A stretch of DNA of 64,000 nucleotides. Source: Salvia splendens (taxonomy: Eukaryota; Streptophyta; Magnoliopsida; Lamiales; Lamiaceae). The stretch is taken from NCBI RefSeq assembly GCF_004379255.2, contig NC_056034.1, positions 250,501 through 314,500 of the forward strand, written 5' to 3'. The notes beneath the pieces were generated by a model. It did no database searches and was not told the origin of the DNA. It was given only the letters and a program-made list of their open reading frames with translations. Below, piece by piece: positions 23,429 through 35,610 of the stretch. A program made the position numbers and the translations under genes. How positions within the stretch are numbered: the first letter of the stretch is position 1; every line of letters begins with the position of its first letter.

Positions 23429-23771
23429 ATGTTTTCCCAAGATGAAGGGCTCTCAACAGTTGATATAAATTTGCCAGAGGCTAATAATTCATAACTACAA
23501 AGTTGCTTTATGTTGTTGTACATAGAAAATATTCATAGTGGACAAAATTATTAGGTCTAATCCTAATTCTTCTTCACTCCTATCACAAACACCCATGATC
23601 ATTGTTGCTTTAATGCTAACTCATATCTAATACTCCATATATGTACACTTCATTATCTGACAAAAGAATTACAGCATGTTTCCTGTTAAAAAAATATAAA
23701 CTCTACTGCTAAATTTACTAAATTCAAGATTAGCAGCATCATTGTATTTTACCATTTCTTCACAATGGCAG
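23429..23771. other. Spacer between convergent GLR copies
   Basis: AT-rich sequence between the plus-strand fragment and the 3' end of the minus-strand GLR. No gene seen; likely 3' UTR on both sides. Confidence 0.5.
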
Positions 23772-26700
23772 TTACTCATCATCTCTCTCCCTATCAAAAA
23801 TCTGAGCAAGTTGCACTAGTTTGTGCTTGAGAGAGGCATCCGAGCTCCAAACGAGTCGATTCTTGTAGAAAAAAAAGAACAAGAATATGGCTAGAGCTGA
23901 GAATGAAGACAGTCCAGTGATCAAGAACAACCCCTTGAAGTTGTTTACAGTTAGTCTTTTCGAGTCAGCGGCCGTCGCATTGCTCAAGCCGCAGCCTCCT
24001 TCGCCAAACCATTTTCTCGAAATCCTGTCCATTTTACCATTCTCTTGCATCTCCAAGATTGCTCTTGAAACATCCAAGGTTAGTGGCGAGCCCTTTTGAA
24101 ACGCCTGCAGAATTTCGCTTTAGCTTTGTAATAGGAGCACTTTTTTTCGAACACGTGTTTTAAGAAATGAGACTTTTATTGTTGGACGAAGAGAGTACGA
24201 AATAATGAACTAAAAGACTCAATCATCATGTATGTTATCAATCATAAAAAGTACTTACAAATCCGAAACCGGAATTTTTATGGATTGAACCACTCATGGT
24301 GTATTTGTGGCAATAGTTGTAGAGGAAGAGCTTAATGGAAGGCAAGTTGTCAACAACTGCAGCAACTCCACCTTTTCTGCTACCTAATGAAAGTGCTTGG
24401 TGGTACTCTTCAAAGGAGGTCAGGACTTTGAACTTGGAGGTGTCTGGTATTGTACTATCCAAAACTCCCCTCACAATTGAGCTTTCTTTGAACCCAACAC
24501 ATTCACCTTTCATTGTTATATCGCGAAAGTCCGTGGCATCGAGCTGCTTCACCGTGCGCAGAGATGTCAAGTTTGCAGTGTAGCTTGCTGTTAGCACGAG
24601 CACAGCAAATAGCCATATGATCACCACGAATCTCGACAGGTTGCTCTTCACTTTCTCCTCTGTCATGAAAAAGTATTGACAGTTTGAGAATCATAATAGT
24701 TTAGGAATCAGATTACTTTCCCAAAAAACAGTTTTCGAGTTAAACATACGGGGCTTAGATTAGGACTTACTCTGTGAAAATGTTAGTGTTGAGAAGGCGA
24801 ACCAGAAGATCATTCCTACTTGCTGGTGAAGCGGGCCTCGGAACTCTTGGTTGAGGCGATGCTCGAGGACCCACACGACGAAGCCAGTGAAGAGGAAGAA
24901 GGCTCCAATGGTGAACCATAGAACGGCCGTGAGAGGCTCCATGAAATCCCAAGCACTCTCCTTGCTTTCCTGTATTGGCACAACTGTAGAAATCCCAGAT
25001 TCTATGTAGGGAATGGTGAAGTCTACTTGTTTTGATCTCTTTGCTGTCATGGTTATATCTGCTACCACTGCATCAAAGTTCTGTCATTGCCAACAAATGT
25101 TTTTAGTCCATTCAAATACTAAATCAACCAACCAAATTAGGATACACATGCATGCAAAATGTAAAACAGATAATTTACCTTGAGGGATAGTTGCTGAAGG
25201 AGGCTTTCATAGTTATAATAAGGACTGTTTTGATCAGCATTTTGGAAAGGGATGTATTCAAATTTGATTGGATAAGGCAGTGATCTCATGGCCTCTTCAA
25301 ACACATCAATACAGAAGCCAGTTGCATTAACTATGTCTGTTTCTTCATCTCTTGAAACATTCACAAGGTGGCTAGCTCTGCACTTGATGGGGATTCCGAT
25401 CTTCAGCGTCCTCGCATTCGCAGCCGCCACTTCCCACCCTCGTGGCGCCTCGCTCGTCTGCCCCGGCCACACCACAGCTCCAAGCCTCTGCTTCGGATCA
25501 TCACCATCACCTCCCTTCTTCAGTCTCTTGGAAATCCCTTGGTTTTTCCTCCAAAATCCCACAGTGTTTGCTCCCGTGCCTACTACATTCATGATCTCAA
25601 ACACAGAAGCCTGCAATTCACCATTCTTGATCATGAAATCCCCACTCAACCCTTGTGAGGTGAAGTTTCTGAGCAAAGGAGCAAGTTTTGGACCACTATT
25701 TGAGGTTCCTATTGCTTCCAAATCAGTTCCACGAGCCGTGTTCTTGAATCTTGGAGATGCATCCACGCCTACGCGCTCCACGGATTCTGCTAGAGCCTCT
25801 ATGCTGTCATAAGCCCACAAACCAAAAGCGTTCAGTTCTAATCTTTCAAGCTCCGGATTCTCCTGGCGAAGCCTCTTCCTCCATCGCCCAGTGAAGTTCT
25901 GAACTTCACTGGACCGCGGGGAATAGGCCTTCACGCCTTGCATGGCCTCAATAGTCTCCGGATCCAAAGAGTCCAGCAAACTAGTGAGGGCGTCTGCAGT
26001 GATCCAAGCATACCCCTCCTCCATCATCCCGGCTCTCCACGCCATCTTGAAGAAACGCGACGCGACAGGTGGGAGCATGTGGACGACAAACACCCTTGTT
26101 TGCATCTTCTTCAGCTCGAACAGTCTTTCAAGAATGTGGTCATTCTCAGCAGAAGGGGAGATTGATGTCATGTTTGAGACAAGAGCATTGCTTTGTAACA
26201 AATCCTCACTTAGAAATGGCAATAATCCAATCCCATAAGTTGTGTCTTCGTAGACTAAGACAACTTCCCTCCAATCAAAATTCTTGACAATTGCTGCAAT
26301 TGCTTTGCCTTGAGAAGCAGAACACCATGATGATCTGATGAAATAGGGAGATTCTCGAGGCGAAAGAGATGGACTCGTTGCTGGTGAGATTATTGGGACT
26401 TTCACTTTGTCACCAATGTCTATCACAAAATCTGCTTGAATGGATGTTTGTGGCCCGAAAATCGCCATCACTTGAGCAGATCAATAGCTGCAGGGGAAGT
26501 TCAAATCTTACTAAAATCAGCAAAATTTAAGTGGTTTGTATTTCTTATTAGTAAGTGATAAACTATATCATACACTTACCTGCAGAAGCTGAAGAGTCGA
26601 TATCACTGCTCGAATCTCTGAAATGAGGCACGATCATGGTTTTGTAAGTGTTTTTGGAGTAAAAATCTTGAATGGCCATAGAAATGCAAGTTTTGTACAT

Positions 26701-26853
26701 CATTCCAAGAGGTGTTTGAAGATCAAGAATGACTCCGACATCAGCCTTTGCTGCAGTGGTGTTGAATCCATTCGTGAGAAGCAAAAGAAGTAAGGTGAGG
26801 AAGGTGAGTGTTGAAATAGGCATATTTGGAAAGTATGAAGAATGTAAAGACAT
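23772..26853 (-). CDS. Glutamate receptor-like channel (GLR), near-complete, damaged exon 2 start
   Basis: Plant GLRs are ligand-gated cation/Ca2+ channels in plasma or vacuolar membranes, used in wound and amino-acid signalling. Exons: 26853..26580, 26487..25179, 25080..24771, 24659..24259, 24104..23772. In order: signal peptide (about 30 residues), amino-terminal ligand domain (GPQTSIQADFVIDIG to about VVWPGQTS), S1 lobe (FCIDVFEEAMRSLPYP, VADITMTAKRSKQVDFT), M1 (LWFTIGAFFLFTGFVVWVL), pore (QQVGMIFWFAFSTLTFSQ), M3 with SYTANLTS, S2, and M4 (ITGLSSFSALAIFLFFFFY). With the normal acceptor at 26488, exon 2 reads LLK then TGA, because 10 bases present in the plus copy are missing. An AG at 26472-26471 would restore phase (exon 26470..25179, 869 residues, losing AIDLLKNTQ). 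The tail ends early (RERDDE) relative to the other copies. This is either a marginally functional gene or a young pseudogene. Confidence 0.85.
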
Positions 26854-28147
26854 GTAAGTTTATAAAAGAAGTAGCTAGTTTGAAGTCTTGAAGAGGGATG
26901 TAGTGTTTAACATGCATAATGGTGTATTATAATGTGTTTAATTTAGTCAGAATGAATTTGGTGACATTGAAATTATAGACTTATAGACTTATAGCAGTGT
27001 CATTGTCGAATATCTTGGAATGACTCGAGTGATCAATAATAAAACCACTGGTCTTTAACTCGTATGTGATACATAGTTTTTGTTCCACTGCCAAATTCCA
27101 TGTTATTTAAGAAAGTAGTGCTTAGTAAGTTGAGTGATAATAAGATAAAGTGGGACACAAAAACAAAATAAAATAGATGAGTAAATAAAGTAAGATACCA
27201 AATAAAATAAATTATTAAACGGAGAATCGAAAAGGGAAAAAAAAGTTAGAGAAATAATAAACTGATTGATTATGCTAAAAATGAAAGACTCATTTAACTC
27301 AGCACATCTAAAAAATAAGAAGACTTAATTAATTTGGGACGGATGAGAGTATTATTATATTTAATGAAATTCAAATCCATTGCCCACTTCACAAAGTCAA
27401 AAATAAAATTGGATTAAAAAGTAAAAAATATTACTATAACTAAGTGTAAAATAATTAAATACGTATTATAGTGCGTATTCATTAGCTGACCAAATTATAA
27501 TATGAGTAAGAATTTTCCTCGAAAGTAGAGAATATCCTATGTTACCTTTGGATGGTATTTCTGACCAATTCTTCTAAAAAACTAGAAGTAGTTGCCATGA
27601 AATTTTGCCACTTTTTCCTGTTCTTACATACTACTATACTAAAGAAGACAAAATTAATATTGAACTATAGTAACTTCACAAACTTCTCGAAAGGTGCAAA
27701 AATTTTAGTGACTTTTAAATTTGTAATTGTATAAAAAAAAAAGCAAATAATTAAAGAGAATTCAAGCATTATTTTAATAGAAGTCACCGTAAGTAATGGT
27801 TTGAATGTCAACATGAACTTGACATTTTTTTAATATTGTTATTGCTTCCCTTCTCCATATTTTGTTAGTATCCATAGTGGTCCTTTAGCAATTAATAGTA
27901 GTTCATAAAAAACAACAAAAAAACCATAGAAGTCAATAAAAAAATTAACATTAATATCGATCTATGCCATTTTGCATGTTTTAAAATCAAAATAACTGAA
28001 GATTCTGACGACTTAGTCGTGGTGCAATTTTTTTGCCGAAAGCTCTACCAATTCTTGCTCATATGTTGTTTGAATCTTGACAAAAAAGCCCTCTTTTGCA
28101 AGATTAAATTTGTATTAGTCTTAATTCGATAAGTGTACTTTGCGCTT
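26854..28147. other. GLR promoter side and outer right arm of the inverted duplication
   Basis: AT-rich, no gene. Stretches at 26905-26960 and 27500-27840 match, inverted, the DNA upstream of the plus-strand GLR pseudogene (20340-20400 and 19420-19740). A lone GGGACGGATGAGAGTA at about 27337 looks like one end of a Stowaway MITE. Homology with 22990-23065 appears at 28030-28105. Confidence 0.6.
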
Positions 28148-28150
28148 TTA

Positions 28151-28939
28151 GAGCATCCACAGTGGTGCGGATGTTCCGGCGGACATTCCAAAAACACCTC
28201 CTTTCACGCCATAAGGACTTCCCACTGCACAGTAATAAAAATTCTCACAATAATAAAAATTCACAAATTCACCAAATTAAACAATTTACGGAATTAAACA
28301 ATTCACAAAGAGCGGACGATGCATCCTAAAATGTCGTCGGAACATGTTCTCCCCAAATCGTGGCTCCGGAGCGAAGTAATCCTCGTACAACCGACGGTGT
28401 GCAGTGAGTGGTCCCAGGGTACTATAGATCGACGATGGATGGGTCGAGGTACCGCCGGCGCCAAGGCCCCCTGTATCTCCCTCTCCGCTGCCTCCCATGT
28501 ATCTCCCTCTCCGCTGCCTCCAACACACGTGCATGAATTCGCCTCATTATGTCATCATACCCCCACCACTACCACCCGTCCACCCGCACCGCTACCGCCC
28601 GCACCAAAGCCACTACCACTACCACTATCAGTCATTCTGGATATATAAAAGAAACGTAGAGAGAGAGATACTCGTTAATACAAGTGGTGCGAATGAAATG
28701 AAGTTCAACGAGCCGTATTTATAGAATTTTCGAAAAAAAAATCGGGACGTCCATGGGGTCAACGCAATGGCGGACGTCCGCAAGGACGTCGCGACGGACG
28801 TCCTAGGAACGCCGCAGAGCTCCGGTGTCCGCAGCGGACGTCCGTATTCGCGTCACCGTTGCGCAATGGCGGACGTCCCACGCGGAACTCCGGCACGCTG
28901 GCCGGACGTCCGCCGGGACGGGCGCCATCGTGGATGCTC
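28151..28939 (-). mobile_element. PIF/Harbinger-type element 2, deletion derivative
   Basis: Ends are GAGCATCCAC (28151) and GTGGATGCTC (ending 28939), flanked by TTA at 28148-28150 and 28940-28942. It is 789 bp and GC-rich within AT-rich flanks. It contains a truncated transposase start on the minus strand. The right 180 bp has at least six GACGTC-centred palindromes. Confidence 0.9.
28286..28534 (-). pseudogene. Harbinger transposase, N-terminal fragment
   Basis: The frame includes HRRLYEDYFAPEPRFGENMF and RRHFRMHRPLF, the conserved N-terminal segment of plant Harbinger-type transposases (pattern R-L--DYFA--P-----FRRRFRM---LF). Nothing corresponding to the DDE catalytic core follows, because the element ends about 140 bases later. 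It cannot encode an active transposase. Confidence 0.8.
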
Positions 28940-28942
28940 TTA

Positions 28943-31900
28943 TTCTTCAATAAATTTCTGACAGTACTGTAGTTTGTGTTCTAAGTTTTATGGTTTCAAA
29001 AAATATCTTCTAACATGTTGTCACGTAAAAAACACCCAACTTTGAGAAATATTACATACATGAGACATATTTATAGAGTTCATTAATTATTAGTCCTATG
29101 CATTTTCCTAGTTATAATGGTTTATTTCTTCTACTTTTTGGGAAATTTTCAATAAAGGTGTCCTAAATGGAAACCTTCTTTTTAAGGAAAACTAGTATCA
29201 CGCCCGTGTGATGCACGGATCATTTTAATTTCTTCATATTTATTTCATTATGTGAAATAAAATTTGTGAAATGATAAACAAAAGAATATTCGACATATTC
29301 TTACTTTGGATTATACTTTTTCAATGACAATAACCACACATAGCCACAAGAGTGCGTTTAAATGCTAACTTTTGTTTAAAATGTCAATACGATCACATTA
29401 AAATTTCAACACTTATTTGTGTTGACATTTAAATATCAGACTTAAAATTAAAAAGCATTTTAATTCTGTGAAAATATGAATTAACCGTTGAGTTATAACT
29501 GCAGGAGCAAGTTTACGTTGCAATAATTTAAGATTGCACTGGCGAGACACTTCCTAGTCGAGCTTCATTTCATTGCAATATAGTGACCCTATACACTAAA
29601 AACCCAAACCTTAAAACCTAAATCATAAACCCTTAACTTTTAAATATACCCATCATGACCAACAAATGAGCCAAATATCAATAAAATTCTCCCTCCGCCC
29701 CAATTCAATTTTACATTGTTGATCGCTTATTCTATTTTGAAGGTTTTAGATCTATATTCGATATCTTACAATGGGTCAGCCTACAAGGTTTTTTTTATCT
29801 GAATCTTGGCTGTAAATCTGATTATATGCTCATATCAAGAAATTGCAATTTTAATTAAAAAAAACATGACGAGATTCTGTTTTTTTTTAAAAAATTGTGC
29901 AACTCTATACATATATAAAAGAGAGTTTTGGATCAATATGAGTGGCTCGATCGATACATTTGACTCCTAAACCATAAATACTAAACTCTGAACTCTAAAC
30001 CATAAATAGGGAAAAAAAACTCTAAACCATAAATACTAAACCCTAAACCCTATTATCTTCTAGATTTGAGATCAATTAGAATGGCTCGATACACTTGAAC
30101 CCTAAACCATTAATCATAAACCCTAAACGCTAAACATTGAACCCTAGATCTAAACCGTTACCTTCATCTCAATTATATGGAGATATGTATTAGTATTAAT
30201 TTTCATAAACTTTCTCACTTCCTCTTCGCCTAATTATCATAAAAACAAAAAAAAATATTTCCAACTTCTAATTTTACTGAAATATGCATAATAATAATTT
30301 ATTATTTTCTATTATCATAAAAACATTTAAATGTCTTTTGTGATTCAACATTTAAATTCTACAATTAATATTACCCTACCTACATTATAAGAAAAAAAAT
30401 CTGTCATTATAGCTTTGAACGCTAATCAATTTTTAAATTTAATATTTAGTTTTCTGACCTATTTAGCATAAAAGCATTTTTTTTATTATAAATGGAGGAA
30501 GTGAAAAGCTATGGTAGAGGCGTCTATTTTTCACACACTGGTCCGATTTTTAATCCTCTATTCGCCGGTTCACACACTAGCTGGTCCGATTTTTAAAATA
30601 TTATCACCATTCAAAACTTCTAACAACACATTCTTTTGAAAAGCTATGCGCGACTTAGAATATTTCCTTATTATTATTATTATTTTGATAATAAATAAAT
30701 AAATAAATAAAATAAAATAAGTTACAATATCATTAATATCATTACATAAGATTAAATAAAATGTAAGAGTATATACTAAGATTATATAAATCTAATAAAA
30801 TATTTAATATACATATAAAATTTTTCTGGATAATAGTATCGTCTAAAAAATAAAATGATGGAACTACAAAACAAATAAAAAGCACACACATATAAATATT
30901 AATAAAACTTTAACTTTTGTTAATAAAAATATAATTAGTAAGTTATGAAAAAAATTACTCATACTTGTAAACAACCTTAAAATTACAATAATAAAGAATA
31001 GCAAAATAAAGTAACAAAACAAAAGCCCAACAAAACACACATAAATTACTTCTCTCCCCGCTTATTTCTATCGGAAACTACCGTTGACTCTTTACCTCAG
31101 TCTTATTTATCTCGTTAATCTCCAAATTGATGATTTATGTACTCGCGCAAAAAAAAGTGGTATTTTATGTTCTTCGTCTTCTTTGCTCCATTTCGCCATT
31201 TCGTTTACTTTGGGAGTTTTCTTTGCATGAAAACTATGAAAATAAACAGTCAGCTTCTTTGATTTCTTTATTTGAGAAAAAATAACTATTATGGCTAAGA
31301 TGGAAAATGTTCAAACAAAATTAACAAAAAATAAAATAAACTAACATTAAGAAAAAACTTAAATATGAATTAAAACACTCAAATAGAGAATAATCCTCAA
31401 AATAAGATTTAAAAGTGCTATTCTCTTTTCACCTTCTCTTACACAATCCTCTCTCCATAGCTTCTTACTCACTTCTTCTTCTCTTCGCCTTATACAGGAC
31501 TATATCTCCACTTCAACCGTCTCCAATAACCGTTGCATGGAGTTGAATCCTTTGAGGAAGCAATTTTAAAATTTATCTAATAGTTGCACACTGAAAAGAT
31601 AATTCCACAATAAAAGAATATGTATTTATAGACAAAAACTAAAGGCTACCAATAATTTCTAAAACCTTTTAAATTCCACTAAACATTATAGAAACAAAAA
31701 TATGTTTTCTAGCTAATCAATAATAATTTAAATGAATATTAATTTGTGATATAATCAATTGGATACATTAATTCCAAAATTTGTGATTGGAAACTACAAT
31801 TGGTAATTTAGTCATGAATTTGAAAAGTCAAGAAACGCATAAATTGAAAACTCCTCATAAATCATTAAATGGAATGATTTAACTATACCATAATCACACT

Positions 31901-32389
31901 ATAATCAGCAGTTACATATGGGTTACATTGTATTATTAATGGATTTATTTCTAAAGTCATCAAATTTAATCTTTTCACCACACCATCGGTAGTTATATGC
32001 CTACATTATTTTTTTAATGGCATTTACTTTAGGAAGTCATTATGTGATTTCATTATTGTGATCAATTTGCATGATTGAGCAACTACAAAAGTAACTTATA
32101 GAAACGTTTTGTAACATTTTACAATCATCACCCGAAACTTCTAAAATTTTAAAATGTTGCCCAAAGCTTATAAATATTCAAATATGGCCAAAACTCAACT
32201 TTTATATATGTATAGATAGATACAATAAAAGTAGAAATTCTCCAAATTTGATACTCCGTATTATACAACACCATATTATACAATTAAAATAATTACACAA
32301 TCATTATCTGAAAAAATTATTACAGCATATATTTAAAAATATCAACTCTACAGTTAAAATTCTACTTAAATTATCAATTCTATAATAAA
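28943..32389. other. AT-rich intergenic block with a hairpin-ended repeat and telomere-like tracts
   Basis: No coding region is seen in 3.4 kb. At 29190-29220 is ACTAGTATCACGCCCGTG followed by TGATGCACGG, a phrase recurrent at the ends of a common plant repeat; the sequence ending TATATATGTATAGATAGATA at about 32200-32221 may be its other end. Between 29590 and 30160 there are scattered CCCTAAACC-type phrases resembling degenerate telomere repeat. Near 30665-30720 are ATT and AAAT microsatellites. Confidence 0.45.
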
Positions 32390-34545
32390 TTAGGGTCTTG
32401 TTATTGTTGGCCACTTGACTTCTCCACAACACATGCAGCTAATGGCCTTACTCTTCTCTGCTGCAACCATTTCTTCACAATTAACAACTGCTGATTTCTT
32501 AAGCAACTCATCATGTCTCTCCCTACGATCAAAAAGTTGAAGTAGTTTGTGATTGAGAGAGGTGTCAGAGCTCCAAACAAGGCGATTCTTGTAGAAAAAA
32601 ATGAACAAGAATATGGCTAGAGCTGAGAATGAAGATATCCCAGTTATAAAGAACAGCCCCTTGAAGTTGTTTACAGTTAGCCTTTTCGAGTCGGCTTCCG
32701 TCGCATTGCTTGAGCCGCAGCCTCCTTCGCCAAACCATCTTCTCGAAATCTGATCCATTTTTCCGTTCTCTTTCATCTTCAAGATTGCTCTCGAGACGTC
32801 CGGGGCCAGCGGAGAATTCTTCTGAAACGGCTGCAATTTTTAATGCAAAATTAGTAAAGTTTTAATATAGTAGTAAGTTTATTTAATTAAAAAGCTTACA
32901 AATCCAAAGCCAGAATTCCTATGGATTGAAGCCCTCATGGTGTATTTGTGGCAATAATCATAGAGGAAGAGCTTGATGGAAGGCAGATTATCAACAATTG
33001 CAGCAACCCCTCCTCTTGTGCTGCCTAAAGAGAGTGCTTCATCATACTCTTGAAAGGAGGTGAGGACTTTGAACTTGGATTTATCTGGCTGAGTAGCATC
33101 CAAAACTGCCCTCACATTCTTTGATCCCAACTGATTCTCCTTTCATTGTTATGTCGAAAAAGTCTGTCGTGTCCAGCTGCTTCACCGTGCGCAGAGATGT
33201 CAAGTTTGCAGTGTAGCTCGCTGTTAGCACGAGCACAGCAAACAGCCATACGAATCTTGATAGGTTGCTCTTCACTTTCTCCTCTGCCATATATCAAAAG
33301 TATTCAGATTTTACCTAACTTTCCATAGTCTCCGTACATCTGTAACTGTGACAATCATATTATTAAAACTTGGTTGAACATTAATAACTCCCTTAGGTGT
33401 TTTTACGCGCATTTCTGGTATTATTCATACATTAATTTTCAATAGCACAGACATTTAGGACTTACTCTGTGAAAAGGTTAGTGTTGAGAATGCGAACCAT
33501 AAGATCATCCCTACTTGCTGATGAAGGGGACCTTGGAACTCTTCGTTGAAGGGGATCTCCGGACCAGGTTCTGCTACCCTCGGAGCTGTTGCGGGGGGAG
33601 GCCGCTGGACACTCCAGTGCGCGTGGCAGCCGAGCGCACGGTGCTGGTAGACGAGGTTCCTCAAGCGCAGTGGCTGGTATATTGGGCGTCGGATGTTGGG
33701 GCGAATCCTACCTGGGTGCCCAAAGCAGAGCTGGTACAAGATTATCCGCATTTGCACCTTGAGGGCAAGGTGATTCCCGAAGAGGGGGGAGTTGATAGGG
33801 ACATGCTTGCAGGGACAGCCAACTAAGGGAACCAACGAGAATCAGAGGATGAAGAGGAGTCGACAAGTCAGGAACCAGACCATGGAGAACAGCGGGAAGA
33901 TAGACGTTCGAAGAGGATCAAAATCCGCCAGTTCGCTATGGAGATTTTGTTTGATTTGTTAGATCTTTTTATTTCCTTTTAAGAATATTTATTTTGTTAT
34001 TTTAATAGATTCAAATCTTCTTGGGTTTTCTTCTTGATTCTTTCCCAAGTTGTAATGTCCGAATCAAGTAGGGAGAATTCTATAAATTATAGAATTCTCA
34101 TTAGATCGAGTCATTGGGAAATAAGAATAAAATCTTTTTCTCATCTAGCTCTCTTTTATCGTTAAAACCTATTTTCTCAAGCTAGGGTTTATTGTTCTTC
34201 AACTCCAGATTCACGTGCTCATCGTTAGATAGGATAACCAGATCCTATCAACGCTCCACGGATTCTGCTACAGCAGCTATGCTTTCATAGCCCACAAACC
34301 AAAAGCATTCAGAAAAAGTTTCCAAGAAATGTAAACTTGTATTGAAGGAAAAGAGGGGTTATATCTATTTATTTATACCTGCAGAAACAACATCTTCGAT
34401 TGAATCCTTGAAATGTGGCACGATCACAGTGCTATAATTACTAATTTTGGAGTAGAATTCTTGACTGGAGTAGAAATGCAAGTTTTGTACATGTTTCCGT
34501 GAATTGTTTAAAGATCAAGAATAACTCCGACATCAACCTTTGCTA
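32390..34545 (-). pseudogene. Third GLR copy, broken and interrupted by a retrotransposon fragment
   Basis: Remnants in gene order on the minus strand: exon 1 about 34545..34377 (frame broken, TAA inside the DLQTP region); a 60-base piece of exon 2 at 34314..34254; the end of exon 3 at about 33553..33466 (pore QQVGMILWFAFSTLTFSQ); exon 4 33283..32900; exon 5 32830..32390. Exon 4 lacks 9 bases in M3 (RFVWLF instead of RFVVIIWLF) and another 8 bases near 33120, which shifts frame. SYTANLTS is present. Exon 5 is intact and keeps a longer cytosolic tail than the copy at 23772..26853. Most of exon 2 and S1 are replaced by LTR-retrotransposon sequence (33554..34253). Confidence 0.9.
33554..34253 (+). 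mobile_element. 3' end of a Ty3/gypsy-type LTR retrotransposon inside the GLR pseudogene
   Basis: The plus-strand frame ending at 33826 carries the end of a polyprotein: WLVYWASDVGANPTWVPKAE then LHLEGKVIPEEGG, the chromodomain-like/C-terminal pattern of plant gypsy Pol (W-------ATWE----, F---LEDK). It is followed by non-coding sequence resembling a 3' LTR (AGATTTTGTTTGATTTGTTAG onward to ATCCTATCA at about 34253). The remainder of the element is missing. No intact target duplication is visible, because GLR sequence was lost around it. Confidence 0.7.
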
Positions 34546-34984
34546 TGATATGATTGTCTCTGTCTTTTTTAATCTTGTTTGTGATCACTGCTATATTTTA
34601 GCTTACTACTGATATTGAATTGTGAATTGCTTAGGTTAAAGGATAAGTTCTTAATTATAAAGACCATGAGTTTTTATTGATTTTTCCGGTGCATAGTATT
34701 GATGTTGAATAAAAATCATGACAATTGAAAAATAATGTGGTGGTTATATAATCATTTAAAATTGATAAAAATGAGATTGTCGTTGATCACGCATTAAGAA
34801 AGTCTATTGATTGTTTTGATGTGAAGATAGTTTCACATGAATTGCCGTATAATATTTTTAAATTACTAGTATTATTTTCTTAAGATAATTCTTTTGGGTT
34901 GGGTTGGGTTGGGTCGGGTCGGGTATAACTTACCTATTCTTCTATCATGTTTAATCTTCACCCAAAAATCTACTTACCTGCTTG
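34546..34984. other. AT-rich spacer, no gene
   Basis: Nothing recognisable except a short GGGTTGGGTTGGGTCGGGTCGGGT tract in the 34895-34923 region. Confidence 0.5.
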
Positions 34985-35610
34985 GTAGGAGCTAGGATCC
35001 TATCGAAAGAGATAGAGCACACGTTTGTGAAGAATAGGAGAATGCGAACCCTGCTTGGAAATTAGGGTTTCAAAAATATTGGTTTCAAGAAAAAGATCTT
35101 TTATTTCTTAATTCTTGAGTTTTGACTCTCTAATGGACTCTAGTATTTATAGAATCCGGACCCTGCTTGATTCGACTTTACGATTCGGGAAAGAATCAAG
35201 AAGAAAACCCGAAAAGATATAATAAAAATCTATACGAACCCTATATGGACAATTCTCAAAAAAGAAACAAAATAAAGAGAAAAAAATATTGATGTATATG
35301 TAGCGCTTGTAATCTTTGTATCTCTCAGGCCTCTTCGTCCTTCTCCTGGGCCTTAGGCTCGTTCTGGGCGAATGTCAGCTTCTCCTTGTCTCTCTTATCC
35401 ACTTTGCACTGTGTGCACTCCTTCCTCCTCGGCCTCAGCAGTCGTCTGCACTAATTCCACTTTGGTCTCAGCCGTAGGCACTTACGGTGGTTGTTGGGGG
35501 TCGTGGTCGAGACCCCTATCACTTGCACCAAATCTTTCATCTCAAATCCACCACTTAGCAAAGCCTTCTACTGGTGAATTTTTGCATGATTTTTAGCCGC
35601 AATGAAAATG
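34985..35610 (-). mobile_element. Related LTR-retrotransposon remnant, minus strand
   Basis: From 34985 to about 35240, read on the minus strand, the sequence resembles the LTR-like part of 33554..34253: both contain the GGGTTTTCTTCTTGATTC and TATAGAATTCTC-like phrases and end near GGATCC-TA. The adjoining 35300-35530 has a low-quality minus-strand frame with charged repeats (KDEEA region) that may be the end of its Pol. The relation is visible by eye but was not aligned. Confidence 0.5.

Noticed and set aside
29190..32221. A defined Helitron or other named element
   Set aside because: One end phrase is suggestive, but no terminal CTRR hairpin, target site or coding remnant could be shown, so it is only described as intergenic repeat-like DNA.
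33455..33835. 126-codon minus-strand frame ending in a GLR pore
   Set aside because: It is a chance fusion of antisense retrotransposon sequence with the GLR exon 3 remnant.
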